Positions 33,838 through 42,850 of a stretch of DNA of 64,000 nucleotides are shown here, piece after piece. The position numbers were made by a program, and so were the translations under genes. Below the pieces are notes generated by a model that was not told the DNA's origin, made no database searches, and was given only the letters and a program-made list of their open reading frames with translations. Numbering within the stretch: the first letter of the stretch is position 1; each line of letters opens with the position of its first letter. This DNA is from Bacillus sp. FJAT-49736 (lineage in GTDB: Bacteria; Bacillota; Bacilli; Bacillales; Bacillaceae_C), in assembly GCF_018343615.1 (NCBI RefSeq), contig NZ_JAGYPI010000001.1, positions 62,001-126,000 of the forward strand, given 5' to 3'.

Positions 33838-34659
33838 ATGGTATATTGCAAAGTTCGTCAAGCAGAGATATATTATGAAGATTTCGATGAAGGGACTCCC
33901 ATATTAATGATACATGGATTTTCTCCCGACCATAGATTAATGACTGGATGTATGGAACCTATATTTGAAAAGAGGAACGGATGGAGACGCGTTTATATTG
34001 ATCTACCAGGTATGGGATTAACAAAAAATTATCATAAAATAAGTAATTCTGATGAAATGCTGGATGCTGTTTTAGAATTTATAGAAGCAGTAATTCCTAA
34101 TCAAGAATACATAATCGCAGGAGAATCTTACGGTGGTTATCTAGCGAGAGGCGTTATTGAAAAACAAAAAGAAAAAGTGCTTGGTGCAGCATTTATTTGT
34201 CCTGTTATTATTCCTTCTCCCGAAAATAGAACAGTAGAGAAACATAAAATATTGAAGACAGATACAAGATTTATTGAAAAATTATCAAAGGAAGAATTGG
34301 AGGACTTTAGAAGCAATAATGTTGTTCTGGATGAATACACATGGTTAAGATACAACGAAGAAATTTTAAGTGGTTGTAAAATTGGTGATGACAATTTTTT
34401 AAATAAGGTTAAGAATAAATATGGATTTACTTTTGAGATTGACCAATCGGATTTTAATAAGCCCAGTCTATTCCTGTTAGGAAGACAAGATTCCACTGTT
34501 GGATACAAAGATGCACTTGATATAATAAAAAAATATCCACGGGGAACATTTGCTATATTGGATAAAGCAGGTCACAATTTGCAAATTGAACAACCGCAAC
34601 TATTTAATAATTTAATAAATGAATGGTTGGATCGAATAGCAGAGTATCGTGGCAGATAA
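33838..34659 (+). CDS. Alpha/beta hydrolase
   Basis: This is a 273-residue alpha/beta-hydrolase. It has the oxyanion-side motif MIHGFSPDH (about residues 24-32), nucleophile elbow GESYGG (about 99-104), acid GRQDSTVGY (about 217-225) and histidine KAGHNLQIEQ (about 246-255), so a full Ser-Asp-His triad. The cap region is short. Substrate unknown (esterase- or lipase-like). ATG 33838 has AAAGGA 6 nt upstream; TTG 33832 would be too close. Confidence 0.89.
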   Translation: MVYCKVRQAEIYYEDFDEGTPILMIHGFSPDHRLMTGCMEPIFEKRNGWRRVYIDLPGMGLTKNYHKISNSDEMLDAVLEFIEAVIPNQEYIIAGESYGGYLARGVIEKQKEKVLGAAFICPVIIPSPENRTVEKHKILKTDTRFIEKLSKEELEDFRSNNVVLDEYTWLRYNEEILSGCKIGDDNFLNKVKNKYGFTFEIDQSDFNKPSLFLLGRQDSTVGYKDALDIIKKYPRGTFAILDKAGHNLQIEQPQLFNNLINEWLDRIAEYRGR

Positions 34660-34703
34660 AATATGCAGTGCGTTTGTTAAATAATGTTCTAAAGTTACTT
34701 GGT

Positions 34704-34790
34704 AGCGTTAATCGAGAAGATTAACGTTTTTTTTGTTATAGTTACTTAGCTAAAGACAGGTTAGCTTAACAGGAAAAGGAATAAATGTAT
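34704..34790 (+). repeat. Dispersed hairpin-plus-tail repeat copy with long tail
   Basis: GCGTTAATC / GATTAACGT hairpin (34704-34726), TTTTTTTTGTTATAGTTACT, then AGCTAAAGACAGGTTAGCTT and AACAGGAAAAGGAATAAA. It shows hairpin and GCAGGTTAG tail in one copy, linking the two forms of the repeat. Confidence 0.7.
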
Positions 34791-34836
34791 TCCACATTTG
34801 GAAACATATTATAAATAGTTCCTGTAGGTGGATGTA

Positions 34837-36093
34837 ATGGATAACTATACAAATGATAATACAGCCAGACGATATAAAGCACATGTTAGTACCTTTGGTA
34901 CAACCCAATTGCATTTGAAAAATCCATACATGATTGCATGGTGGTCTGCAGCCTTCCCTGGATTTGGACATATGCTTTTATCTAAATATCTAAGAGGCTA
35001 TGCTCTATTTATTTGGGAAGTATTTGTTAATATTAAAGCTCATGTTAATTCTTCGATGATTTATTCCTTTCAAGGGAATATTGACATGGCGAAAGAAGTA
35101 TTAGACACAAGATGGCTTCTGATGTATATCCCTGTTTACCTTTTCGGCATTTGGGATAGTTATCGGACAACAGTAGATATGAATAGGGTATATCTTTTAG
35201 CAGAGCGAGAGAACCACCGTTTTAATTCATTTTCATTAGGAGCGTTAGAGATTAACTATCTCGATAAACGAAATCCATTTCTTTCGGTCATGTGGTCATT
35301 GTTTATTCCTGGTTTGGGACAGCTGTATATACATAGAATTTTAACCGCTATCTTTGTCATCATCTGGTTAGTGATATTTTATTTTTATTCTCATATTCAA
35401 GAAGCTGTTGTACTTTTATTTTTAGGAAAAGTAAAGGAAGCAACTTCCGTTTTAAATCCAGAAATACTTCTTTTCATTCCTTCGCACTATGGGTTTGCAG
35501 TTTATGATTCTTATATTAATACGGTTGAGAATAACAAACTTTTTGAAAAAGAGTTAAGGGGTTATTTAACAAAGAATTTTCAATCGGAGGGGTTCAAAAT
35601 ACAAAAAGGACAAAAAAGGGTAGGGAGGGGCATGCAACTATATTCAACATTTGAAACCACTGGATATTTAGAAATGGCAATTTCAACGCTAGAAAAGAAA
35701 GGGATTCAAAAAGAAAGCATATTTGCTGTCCCTCTGGATAATAGAGCCGAAGACCGTAAGATTTTTGATAACATACATCGCTCAGATGGAACAAGCCTAA
35801 TTGATATTGGAATGGGACTTGCCACCGCTTTTTCCGTTATTGGAGCAAGTATTGGGTTTAAACTAGCTTGGGGACCAATTTACTGGGGACTGATAAGTGC
35901 GTTTGTTGGATTTGTCCTTGGTTTTGCTATACGGCTTTTGATGGAATTGGTTATGAAGAAGAAGAAAAGAGTTTTAAATGGTAAACACTCTGAGATAGTC
36001 CTAATAGTTGATTGTGATGAATCACAAGCTGAATTAGTAGAAAATATACTTTGGAGTCACTTTGCATTAGGAGTAGCAAAAGTAAAATGTTGA
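34837..36093 (+). CDS. Multi-domain membrane protein with two TM2-like modules
   Basis: This is a 418-residue protein. Two hydrophobic modules each carry a P-G-x-G motif followed by a membrane helix: AFPGFGHMLLSKYLRGYALF (about residues 40-59) and LFIPGLGQLYIHRILTAIFV (about 149-168), as in TM2 domain proteins. A soluble stretch follows (about 230-300, ending KKGIQKESIFAVPLDNRAED), then a glycine-rich membrane hairpin (IGMGLATAFSVIGASIGFKL, about 325-375) and a short soluble end with HSEIVLIVDCDESQAELVEN. The last part is reminiscent of general-stress proteins with a split ferredoxin-like domain. Function unknown. ATG 34837 follows GTAGGTGG. Confidence 0.75.
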   Translation: MDNYTNDNTARRYKAHVSTFGTTQLHLKNPYMIAWWSAAFPGFGHMLLSKYLRGYALFIWEVFVNIKAHVNSSMIYSFQGNIDMAKEVLDTRWLLMYIPVYLFGIWDSYRTTVDMNRVYLLAERENHRFNSFSLGALEINYLDKRNPFLSVMWSLFIPGLGQLYIHRILTAIFVIIWLVIFYFYSHIQEAVVLLFLGKVKEATSVLNPEILLFIPSHYGFAVYDSYINTVENNKLFEKELRGYLTKNFQSEGFKIQKGQKRVGRGMQLYSTFETTGYLEMAISTLEKKGIQKESIFAVPLDNRAEDRKIFDNIHRSDGTSLIDIGMGLATAFSVIGASIGFKLAWGPIYWGLISAFVGFVLGFAIRLLMELVMKKKKRVLNGKHSEIVLIVDCDESQAELVENILWSHFALGVAKVKC

Positions 36094-36260
36094 TTTGTTG
36101 AATATATATTATTAAGATTGTGCAGTAAATACACTTAAAGTAACGGAAGCGGTTGTTCCATTTGGACAGTCGTTTTTTTATTAATGGGATTAGGTTGTGT
36201 AGGAGAGGATTATTATAAGTTGAAAAAATAACCACAAGAAAGGACCGTTTCGTAAACAAA

Positions 36261-36294
36261 AAAGAAAGAAGGCAAAAAGCCTTCTTTCTTTTTC
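36261..36294 (-). terminator. Terminator of the small minus-strand gene
   Basis: AAAGAAAGAAGGC / GCCTTCTTTCTTT (13 bp, loop TTTTT). On the minus strand the second arm continues into TTTGTTTA; on the plus strand it continues into TTT. Confidence 0.82.
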
Positions 36295-36308
36295 TACTCA
36301 GATATCCT

Positions 36309-36461
36309 TTACCACCTATGAGCCTTTGCGTTACTTCTGAGTATTATATTATTTTGAGATACTCTTGTATGCCCATTTACTTGGGATTTTGAACGCTTAG
36401 GCCGTGTCCAATTATGGTGAAACTCTTGAGAATGTTCATCTAACTGACTTCGATAACTCAT
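36309..36461 (-). CDS. Small basic protein of 50 residues
   Basis: A minus-strand frame of 50 codons begins MSYRSQLDEHSQEFHHNW and ends ILRSNAKAHRW. GAGGTGATTCGTA places a ribosome site 6-7 nt before the ATG, and a 13-bp terminator lies 15 nt after its stop. The composition is polar and basic without a membrane segment. I do not recognise it; small proteins of this type in Bacillus are often sporulation-related, which is only a guess. Confidence 0.5.
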   Translation of the reverse strand: MSYRSQLDEHSQEFHHNWTRPKRSKSQVNGHTRVSQNNIILRSNAKAHRW

Positions 36462-36613
36462 TACGAATCACCTCATTGATAGGATAGGATACTCTGAATA
36501 AAGTGATATTCAGGAATATCATTATAAGTATTTGAAGTTAGAAGTAAATTCATACATTTTTTCTGATTTCTGCAGGGCATCATGCATTTTATATTGAATT
36601 ATTTTTATCTTTG

Positions 36614-37244
36614 TCATAGCTTGGTGATGTAGTAGAGTGTGATAATACAATAATCTAATACTTTTTCAGTAATTGGCATAAAGTAATTAAGTAGTAACCC
36701 ACCTAAACAAACAGTTAATAAGATTCCAACATCGATTGGTCCATGGAAAATAATTGCGATTATCAAGAATATGAGGTAAATGAATGTTCTTGAAAAATGT
36801 TTTAGACAATTCTTTAATGATTCGTGTTAATCGGTCAACTGGAATTGGTGCAAAATCTGTGTGTAAATAGATTGCAGTTCCTAATCCTATAGCAACTAGG
36901 CCGATTCCAAACAAACAACTCTTCTGTCCCATAGATCAGGTGTTATTTAGTTGTGCAATAGGAAAAGCCACATATCAATACCAACGCCTGTTATAAATGC
37001 CGTTAACAATCCTAAAACTTCCGGCCTCTGTCTTTCTTTTTAAAAATGAATTACATCCAATTAATATGAAAGCTATTATTATTTCCCAGCCTCCCACTGT
37101 AAGCCCTACATATTGGGACAGTCCTACCAACAGTGCATCAAAAGGTGAAGTTCCAAGGTTTGTTTCAATAGTGAAAGAAATACCAAGCTTTAATATGAAA
37201 ATTCCTAATACATAAAAACATATTTCACTCGTACTCGACCTCAT
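36614..37244 (-). pseudogene. YczE/YyaS-type membrane protein, frameshifted
   Basis: The minus strand reads ICFYVLGIFILKLGISFTIE and FDALLVGLSQYVGLTVGGW, then shifts frame to LGLLTAFITGVGIDMWLFLL, then after a stop KSCLFGIGLVAIGLGTAIYL and PIPVDRLTRIIKELS, then shifts again to HGPIDVGILLTVCLGGLLLN followed by YFMPITEKVLD. In order these cover a whole YczE-like protein of about 200 residues. Two frameshifts and one stop make it a pseudogene. It is divergent from the marR gene, with two MarR-like palindromes between. Confidence 0.85.
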
Positions 37245-37255
37245 TTCTTGTTTTT

Positions 37256-37320
37256 TTGTTGCAAATGCAACAAATATAAATTAAATTTAATGTATACGGT
37301 TTTTGTTGCATTTACAATAA
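37256..37320. promoter_or_regulatory. Pair of MarR-type operators
   Basis: TTGTTGCA-AA-TGCAACAA (37256-37273) is a perfect palindrome and TTGTTGCA-TT-TACAATAA (37303-37320) an imperfect one, 47 bp apart. They flank the divergent starts of the yczE-like pseudogene and the marR-paiA-paiB operon. Confidence 0.75.
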
Positions 37321-37341
37321 AAAATACGCAAGGAGTTTATG

Positions 37342-37794
37342 ATGAAGGAAATTTTACGTGAAATCGGAATGATAGCAAGAGCATTAGATTCTATAAGTAA
37401 TATAGAATTTAAAGAATATGACCTTACTAAAGGGCAGTATTTATACCTTGTGCGAATATGTGAAAACCCGGGTATCATACAGGAAAAGGTAGCGGAGATG
37501 ATAAAAGTTGATCGAACAACAGCAGCACGTGCTATTAAAAAGTTGGAAATGGGTGGATTTATTGAAAAGAAAGAGGATGAGCATAACAAAAAGATAAAAA
37601 AACTCTTTCCAACAGAGAAAGCAAAAGATGTATATCCTTTTATAAAAAGAGAAAATGAATATTCCAATAGTGTTGCATTAGCTGGATTTTCCGAAACCGA
37701 AGTAGAAACCATTTTCCGTCTTCTTCAAAGAGTAAGAAAAAATGTAGAAATAGATTGGGAATTTGTAAAAAAGGGAAACAAGAGAAGTTATTGA
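37342..37794 (+). CDS. MarR family transcriptional regulator
   Basis: This is a 150-residue winged-helix regulator. It has the core LTKGQYLYLVRICENPGIIQ (about residues 28-47), recognition helix EMIKVDRTTAARAIKKLE (about 53-70) and wing GFIEKKEDEHNKKIKKLFPT. It heads an operon with paiA and paiB and is divergent from the yczE-like pseudogene, so it is likely an autorepressor acting at the TTGTTGCA palindromes. Two adjacent ATGs follow AAGGAG; 37342 has the better spacing. Confidence 0.92.
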   Translation: MKEILREIGMIARALDSISNIEFKEYDLTKGQYLYLVRICENPGIIQEKVAEMIKVDRTTAARAIKKLEMGGFIEKKEDEHNKKIKKLFPTEKAKDVYPFIKRENEYSNSVALAGFSETEVETIFRLLQRVRKNVEIDWEFVKKGNKRSY

Positions 37795-37819
37795 TTATAT
37801 AAAGGAGCGACATGTTTAA

Positions 37820-38338
<519 letters not shown>

Positions 38339-38351
38339 AAGGTGGGGTATT

Positions 38352-38978
38352 ATGTATATTCCAAAGTATTTTAAGGTTACAAATGTGGATGAAATTTGGG
38401 ATTTTGTTCTAAATAACTCTTTTGGCACGATCGTCTCAACAGAACAGGGGAAACCAATTGCTACTCATTTGCCTTTGGGGTTAAATAAAAAAGGCGATGA
38501 CTACTATATTACTGGGCATTTGGCTTATGCGAATCCTCAATGGAGAACATTCGAGGATGAGAATGAAAATGAAAATGTACTTGTTATGTTTCAAGGTCCA
38601 CATGCTTACATCTCTTCTTCTTGGTATAACCATGAAAATGTACCAACATGGAATTACCAATCTGTTCATGTATATGGAAAAGCTAGTATAATGGGCGAAC
38701 AAGAGTTGGAAGAGGAACTTATATTATTATTACAAAAATATGAACATCATCGAGAGAATGCAACTTTATGGGAAAATTTATCTCCACAAACGAAGAAACA
38801 AATAAAAGGTATAGTAGGATTTAAAATTAAAATACAAGAAGTTCAAGCAGCGTATAAACTAAGTCAAAATCGAAATGAAGAGGACTACCATAGCATCATT
38901 AATAAGTTGAAAAAGGAAGCAGATAATAATTCTCATCAAATAGCAGAAGTGATGAAAAACAGAGACTCTAATAGTTAA
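38352..38978 (+). CDS. paiB: FMN-binding transcriptional regulator PaiB
   Basis: This is a 208-residue PaiB family protein with a split-barrel FMN-binding fold. Typical parts are MYIPKYFKVTNVDEIWDFVL at the start, THLPLGLNK, HLAYANPQWRTF, FQGPHAYISSSWYNHENVPT (about residues 81-100) and YQSVHVYGK, and near residue 155 IKGIVGFKIKIQEVQAAYKL. In B. subtilis PaiB acts with PaiA in negative control of sporulation and degradative-enzyme genes. AAAGGTGG lies 6 nt upstream. It ends the marR-paiA-paiB unit. Confidence 0.94.
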   Translation: MYIPKYFKVTNVDEIWDFVLNNSFGTIVSTEQGKPIATHLPLGLNKKGDDYYITGHLAYANPQWRTFEDENENENVLVMFQGPHAYISSSWYNHENVPTWNYQSVHVYGKASIMGEQELEEELILLLQKYEHHRENATLWENLSPQTKKQIKGIVGFKIKIQEVQAAYKLSQNRNEEDYHSIINKLKKEADNNSHQIAEVMKNRDSNS

Positions 38979-39058
38979 CTGCTTCAAAATAATACATATA
39001 CCGGGATGATTTAGATGAAGATGCAATAGTAAATGGAATGAATAAAAACGATTATCAA

Positions 39059-39508
39059 CTAAATCATATAGGTATGAGCTAGCATCATAAGAATGAGGAC
39101 AATAAAAGGAGAAAGGATTATTAGCACTTTTATTTGCCATTGTAGTCTAATGATATGATTTATCAAAAACAGTGACATAAAAGCAATACAATATCTTAAC
39201 CAATAAAACCAACCGAAGTCAGTTCTCCTTAAGATTATAACAAATAGAATAAAGAGTATAATAATATTTAAAGATATTGGCCAATTCTTTATTTTCTTTT
39301 TAAATATTGAATATATGATTATATTAATTAAGGCAAATATGTAATAGATAGGGATGTTGAGAAACATTCCAAAAATTATACCATCTAACATCGCACCTTC
39401 CGTAGCAAAATCAAAGTGATGAAGAAAAATACTTACATATCCTAATAAATGATAGATGGTATAAAGTAAAGCAACTCCAATTAAACTTTTTTCAATACTC
39501 ATATACAT
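39059..39508 (-). CDS. Hypothetical membrane protein, about five TM segments
   Basis: This is a 149-residue, very hydrophobic protein. Segments include LIGVALLYTIYHLLGYVSIF, GIIFGMFLNIPIYYIFALIN, LNIIILFILFVIILR, YWLRYCIAFMSLFLINHII and VLIILSPFIVLILMML. ATG 39508 (MYMSIEK) follows AAAGGAATAAGTCT with good spacing; the frame is open further to 39544 without a site. Family not recognised. It converges on paiB with no evident terminator between. Confidence 0.65.
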   Translation of the reverse strand: MYMSIEKSLIGVALLYTIYHLLGYVSIFLHHFDFATEGAMLDGIIFGMFLNIPIYYIFALINIIIYSIFKKKIKNWPISLNIIILFILFVIILRRTDFGWFYWLRYCIAFMSLFLINHIIRLQWQIKVLIILSPFIVLILMMLAHTYMI

Positions 39509-39769
39509 AGACTTATTCCTTTCTGTAATATAACCACCAAACAATCTATTTATAAAATTAATTTTACATTTATAGTTGTTCTTGGAATAGGGGGAATTTA
39601 TAAAGCTCCTCCTAAATTCTTTATTTTTTCCTACCTGGAAAAATACCTCCCCTTTATACTAACGCAACGATGATGGTACGGATGGAGGTGATTAGTTGAT
39701 AAAAGATGTAGTTTAATATGCTATAATTTAGTTAATTCTACTTTTTTAAAAAATTATAGGAGAAACTAT

Positions 39770-40555
39770 ATGACAAGTTTACAAGATATTTTAAAATTGG
39801 ATTTTGCATATCTAGAAACTTTTACTACACGTACTAACACCAATTGGGGAGCATTATTTTGCAATGAGAATCAACCTACTTATTACGATGCGAATCATGC
39901 ACATATTCATGATACTTGTGAAAACCCTCAATTAGTCATTGAGGAAGTAAAAAATTTCTATGAGTCTAGAAATATCATTCCAAGGTTTTATATATATAAT
40001 TTGGAAGCACAACAAAGTTTGATTGATCAACTTAAAAGGAATCATTTCGGATTTGAAGAATTAGTAAACCCAGTTCAACGGTGGAATCAAAAAGTTATGA
40101 AAAAAGAAAAACTTGAAGGAACTTCGATTGAATTGGTGACAAAAGAGAATTATTCCGAAGCATTGCATATTGAATGCACTATTAAAGAATTTGGAGGGAA
40201 AGCGGTTAGAGAAAAGGCTTTGAAGGTAGAATTTAATCACCCAAGCTTTATACACTTTTTACTCCGACATAATGGCATTGCCTGTGCAACAGCTTGTATT
40301 TTTGTAAGTGATAATCAGGCAAGAATGGAAAGTGTTGCAACTCTAGAGGAATACAGAGGAAGAGGTTTAATTGGCGAACTGATTCATTATATTCAAGCAA
40401 TGGTTGCAGAAAGGAGCCTTGAAAACCTCTGGGTGTTCCCAATTAATGAAAAAATAGAAAAGGTCTATCAAAAATATGGATTTAATACTGTTGCAAAATT
40501 AAAAGTGGGACATGCATTTTTAGGCGGAAAAAGCATTAAAGAAATCCATGCATAA
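39770..40555 (+). CDS. GNAT family N-acetyltransferase, two-domain
   Basis: This is a 261-residue protein. The N-terminal half (1-115) is a degenerate acetyltransferase-like domain containing NTNWGALFCNENQPTYYDAN and NPQLVIEEVKNFYESRNIIP. The C-terminal half is a complete GNAT domain, with ACIFVSDNQARMESVATLEE and the acetyl-CoA loop EEYRGRGLIGELIHYIQ (about 203-219), then FPINEKIEKVYQKYGFNTV. Substrate unknown. AGGAGAAACT is just upstream of the ATG. It is a single-gene unit. Confidence 0.87.
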   Translation: MTSLQDILKLDFAYLETFTTRTNTNWGALFCNENQPTYYDANHAHIHDTCENPQLVIEEVKNFYESRNIIPRFYIYNLEAQQSLIDQLKRNHFGFEELVNPVQRWNQKVMKKEKLEGTSIELVTKENYSEALHIECTIKEFGGKAVREKALKVEFNHPSFIHFLLRHNGIACATACIFVSDNQARMESVATLEEYRGRGLIGELIHYIQAMVAERSLENLWVFPINEKIEKVYQKYGFNTVAKLKVGHAFLGGKSIKEIHA

Positions 40556-40585
40556 AGCTCTCCGATAGTTGGAGGGTTTTTTTGA
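40555..40585 (+). terminator. Rho-independent terminator
   Basis: CTCTCC / GGAGGG stem (one G-U pair) followed by TTTTTTT, immediately after the GNAT stop. Confidence 0.85.
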
Positions 40586-40639
40586 TTCCGGTGAGGACAC
40601 ATACTTACTGATTTTGTTCAAGAAATAATAAGAATAAAA

Positions 40640-40668
40640 CTGAAAAAATCTAGCCGATGGCTAGATTT
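40640..40668 (-). terminator. Terminator of the permease operon
   Basis: AAATCTAGCC / GGCTAGATTT stem with a 3-nt loop. On the minus strand it continues TTTC, about 110 nt beyond the last permease gene. Confidence 0.8.
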
Positions 40669-40779
40669 CCCCAGGTAGAAAGTTCCTCAAAAGGGAGGTT
40701 TAAAATCATTTATATATATATATTCTACAAACGAATTATTAAGAACTGGTGAAGAGAAGAAAAAGATTGTATGAAAAAG

Positions 40780-41781
40780 CTATTTTGAAAGCTCCCTCTC
40801 TTTTTTATAAAAAGGATTAAATGAAAGAAACGTTTTTGTTAAGAAAGACTCCTTCCTGTATAGCAGTCCCTGTTGTTTCAATAAAGAATATTGCAATAAC
40901 CCCTTTCCTAACGCGATGAAAGAAAAGATCGTAAAAGTGATGACAATACAAGTGAATATTGGGACCCATGGACAGTTATTCATATCATTAAATGTATTTG
41001 CAAGAAATGTTGGCCATGCAATTGATGTATTCTCAATGGCATAGTAAGTGACATTAGTTCCTGGTATTCCTCCAACCTGCGTTAATTTCTGTGCTACAAA
41101 AATATTAAAAAATCCTAGCTGTCCAAGTAAAAATAACATATTTCCCATATGTAAAATAAAATAGGATAGCCACTGTGAAAAACAGCCTGGTACATAATAC
41201 CATCTCCAAAGACCAAAAACTCTTGTCCCAGAGACGATAGCAGCATCATAGTAGGCCGTTTGCTGTATTTCCTTTACTGTTTTATGTACAAATTCTGCCG
41301 TTTTTCCAAGCTCCAGCACAATAATGAGCGAAATCATCCATATTGGGCGCTGCATAGAAAAAATGAAGAAAGGTATCGTTGTTAATATAATCACGTAGAA
41401 AAACACTGGTATCCTGGAGAATAAGTAATTCCACCCCTCTAGTAATCTTTTTAAGAAAGGAATATGTGCTGAAAGCATTCCAAACGGAAGAGCTAAGAGA
41501 AAGGTAATTAAAGATATTAATCCAATCTCTATGATGGTCGTTCTTGTACCTAGAACAAGAGCACTATACATATCTCTCCCTTTTGAATCAGAACCTAATA
41601 GAAAGCGTTCAGAAGGGGGATATGGCGGAAGAATGAAATCTAAATTACCCCCCTTTCCTAATATGTATTTGGTTTCTTTTACCTCTGTATCAATGTTTGG
41701 TAAATGAGGTCCGAAAATAAAAATAAAACTAATAATGCTGCATCCAATGATACCAATCCATAATAAAGGAATCTGTTTCAT
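40780..41781 (-). CDS. ABC transporter permease, DppC/OppC-like
   Basis: This is a 333-residue inner-membrane permease. A first membrane segment (IPLLWIGIIGCSIISFIFIF) precedes an extracytoplasmic stretch with FLLGSDSKGRDMYSALVLG, the usual OppC-type region, then five further segments. The EAA-loop region is IVSGTRVFGLWRWYYVPGCF, weaker than normal. ATG 41781 has AAAGGAGGAGCAATC upstream and overlaps the stop of the partner permease as ATGA. No ATPase or binding protein gene is near, so the partners must be encoded elsewhere. Confidence 0.83.
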   Translation of the reverse strand: MKQIPLLWIGIIGCSIISFIFIFGPHLPNIDTEVKETKYILGKGGNLDFILPPYPPSERFLLGSDSKGRDMYSALVLGTRTTIIEIGLISLITFLLALPFGMLSAHIPFLKRLLEGWNYLFSRIPVFFYVIILTTIPFFIFSMQRPIWMISLIIVLELGKTAEFVHKTVKEIQQTAYYDAAIVSGTRVFGLWRWYYVPGCFSQWLSYFILHMGNMLFLLGQLGFFNIFVAQKLTQVGGIPGTNVTYYAIENTSIAWPTFLANTFNDMNNCPWVPIFTCIVITFTIFSFIALGKGLLQYSLLKQQGLLYRKESFLTKTFLSFNPFYKKERELSK

Positions 41782-42722
41782 GATTGCTCCTCCTTTCGAA
41801 TTGGATTCAGAAAATGCTTGATAATTTGATTCAACCACTGAGCCATTAACAGGATGAGCATGAAGCCTAGACTAAACCCGATAATCGTAGCGGTTTCAAT
41901 TGGAAGAATCGTATCCACGGAAGAAATCATATCCTTAATCTGAATTGCTTCTATTAATCTAGTTCCCATCCCCCGGTAGAGGGTCATATATTCCACTAAA
42001 ACCATGGAGGAAAGAAGGGTTAGAACAAGAGGCATAAAGTGAAGCAGAATTTTGGACCAGCAATTACGCAGAATATGCTTCCAAAGAATGACTCTTTCCG
42101 GCAGGCCTTTTGCTTTTGCGGTTAGTATGTAATCTCGATTATCCTCTTCCTTTAAGGCTTGTGTTGTATAGCCGGCGATAACAGCAGCCGGATACATAGA
42201 TAAAAAAATAATAGGCAAAAAGATGCTATACCAATGGGAATATCCATATAACTGTAGCTGAGGAAAAAAACGTTGTATTGTTAAGGAAATTAATAATTCG
42301 AGTATGATAATAACAAAGAAGTCTGGAATAGCTTGACCCAACCATGTAGATCCCTCTCCAAATAGCTTCCATATACCACGATTATGTCTGTAATCAAATA
42401 CCCCTTTTAGAATGCCAATGATGATGCTGATAATGAGAGCTGGAACTAAAATGATCACACTTCTTAATCCATAATGAGCAAGCTCCCATTCCACTGGCTG
42501 CTGTGTAGAAGATTTTCCTAAGCTCTTATTTTCCTTCACTTCTTTTACATAATGAACGATATTGTCTTTATAACCTGACCATGTAAAATGATAAGACATA
42601 ACATCAGTGACGTTCACACGCTGAACTTTTATATCCCGCGGGAGTAAAATTAATAATACAAGAATTGCTGCCATTAAAATCCAAAGGATTAAACTGCTAG
42701 CTAAACTTAGAAGTAATTTCAT
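41778..42722 (-). CDS. ABC transporter permease, DppB/OppB-like
   Basis: This is a 314-residue permease with an N-terminal membrane segment, an outside loop of about 80 residues and five further segments. The cytoplasmic EAA loop reads TTQALKEEDNRDYILTAKAK followed by GLPERVILWKHILRN (about residues 188-222), the contact site for an ATPase. It probably forms a heterodimer with the downstream permease for peptides or nickel-like substrates; the substrate is not evident. It is first gene of a two-gene minus-strand operon, and AAAGGAGAACCCAT precedes the ATG. Confidence 0.85.
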   Translation of the reverse strand: MKLLLSLASSLILWILMAAILVLLILLPRDIKVQRVNVTDVMSYHFTWSGYKDNIVHYVKEVKENKSLGKSSTQQPVEWELAHYGLRSVIILVPALIISIIIGILKGVFDYRHNRGIWKLFGEGSTWLGQAIPDFFVIIILELLISLTIQRFFPQLQLYGYSHWYSIFLPIIFLSMYPAAVIAGYTTQALKEEDNRDYILTAKAKGLPERVILWKHILRNCWSKILLHFMPLVLTLLSSMVLVEYMTLYRGMGTRLIEAIQIKDMISSVDTILPIETATIIGFSLGFMLILLMAQWLNQIIKHFLNPIRKEEQS

Positions 42723-42850
42723 ATGGGTTCTCCTTTCTATTTACAATCTTTGTAAATTTTGTATTAACAAAGTCATATTCGAAGTGAGAACCCAATTATA
42801 ACACAATATAACTGGAATTTTCGTATTTTTTAGAAAAAGGTGCTAACATT

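Noticed and set aside
36997-37215. Plus-strand open frame of 72 codons
   Set aside because: It is antisense to the readable YczE-like pseudogene.
39059-39544. Longer version of the membrane protein starting at 39544
   Set aside because: The first 12 codons lack a ribosome site and include the site used by ATG 39508.
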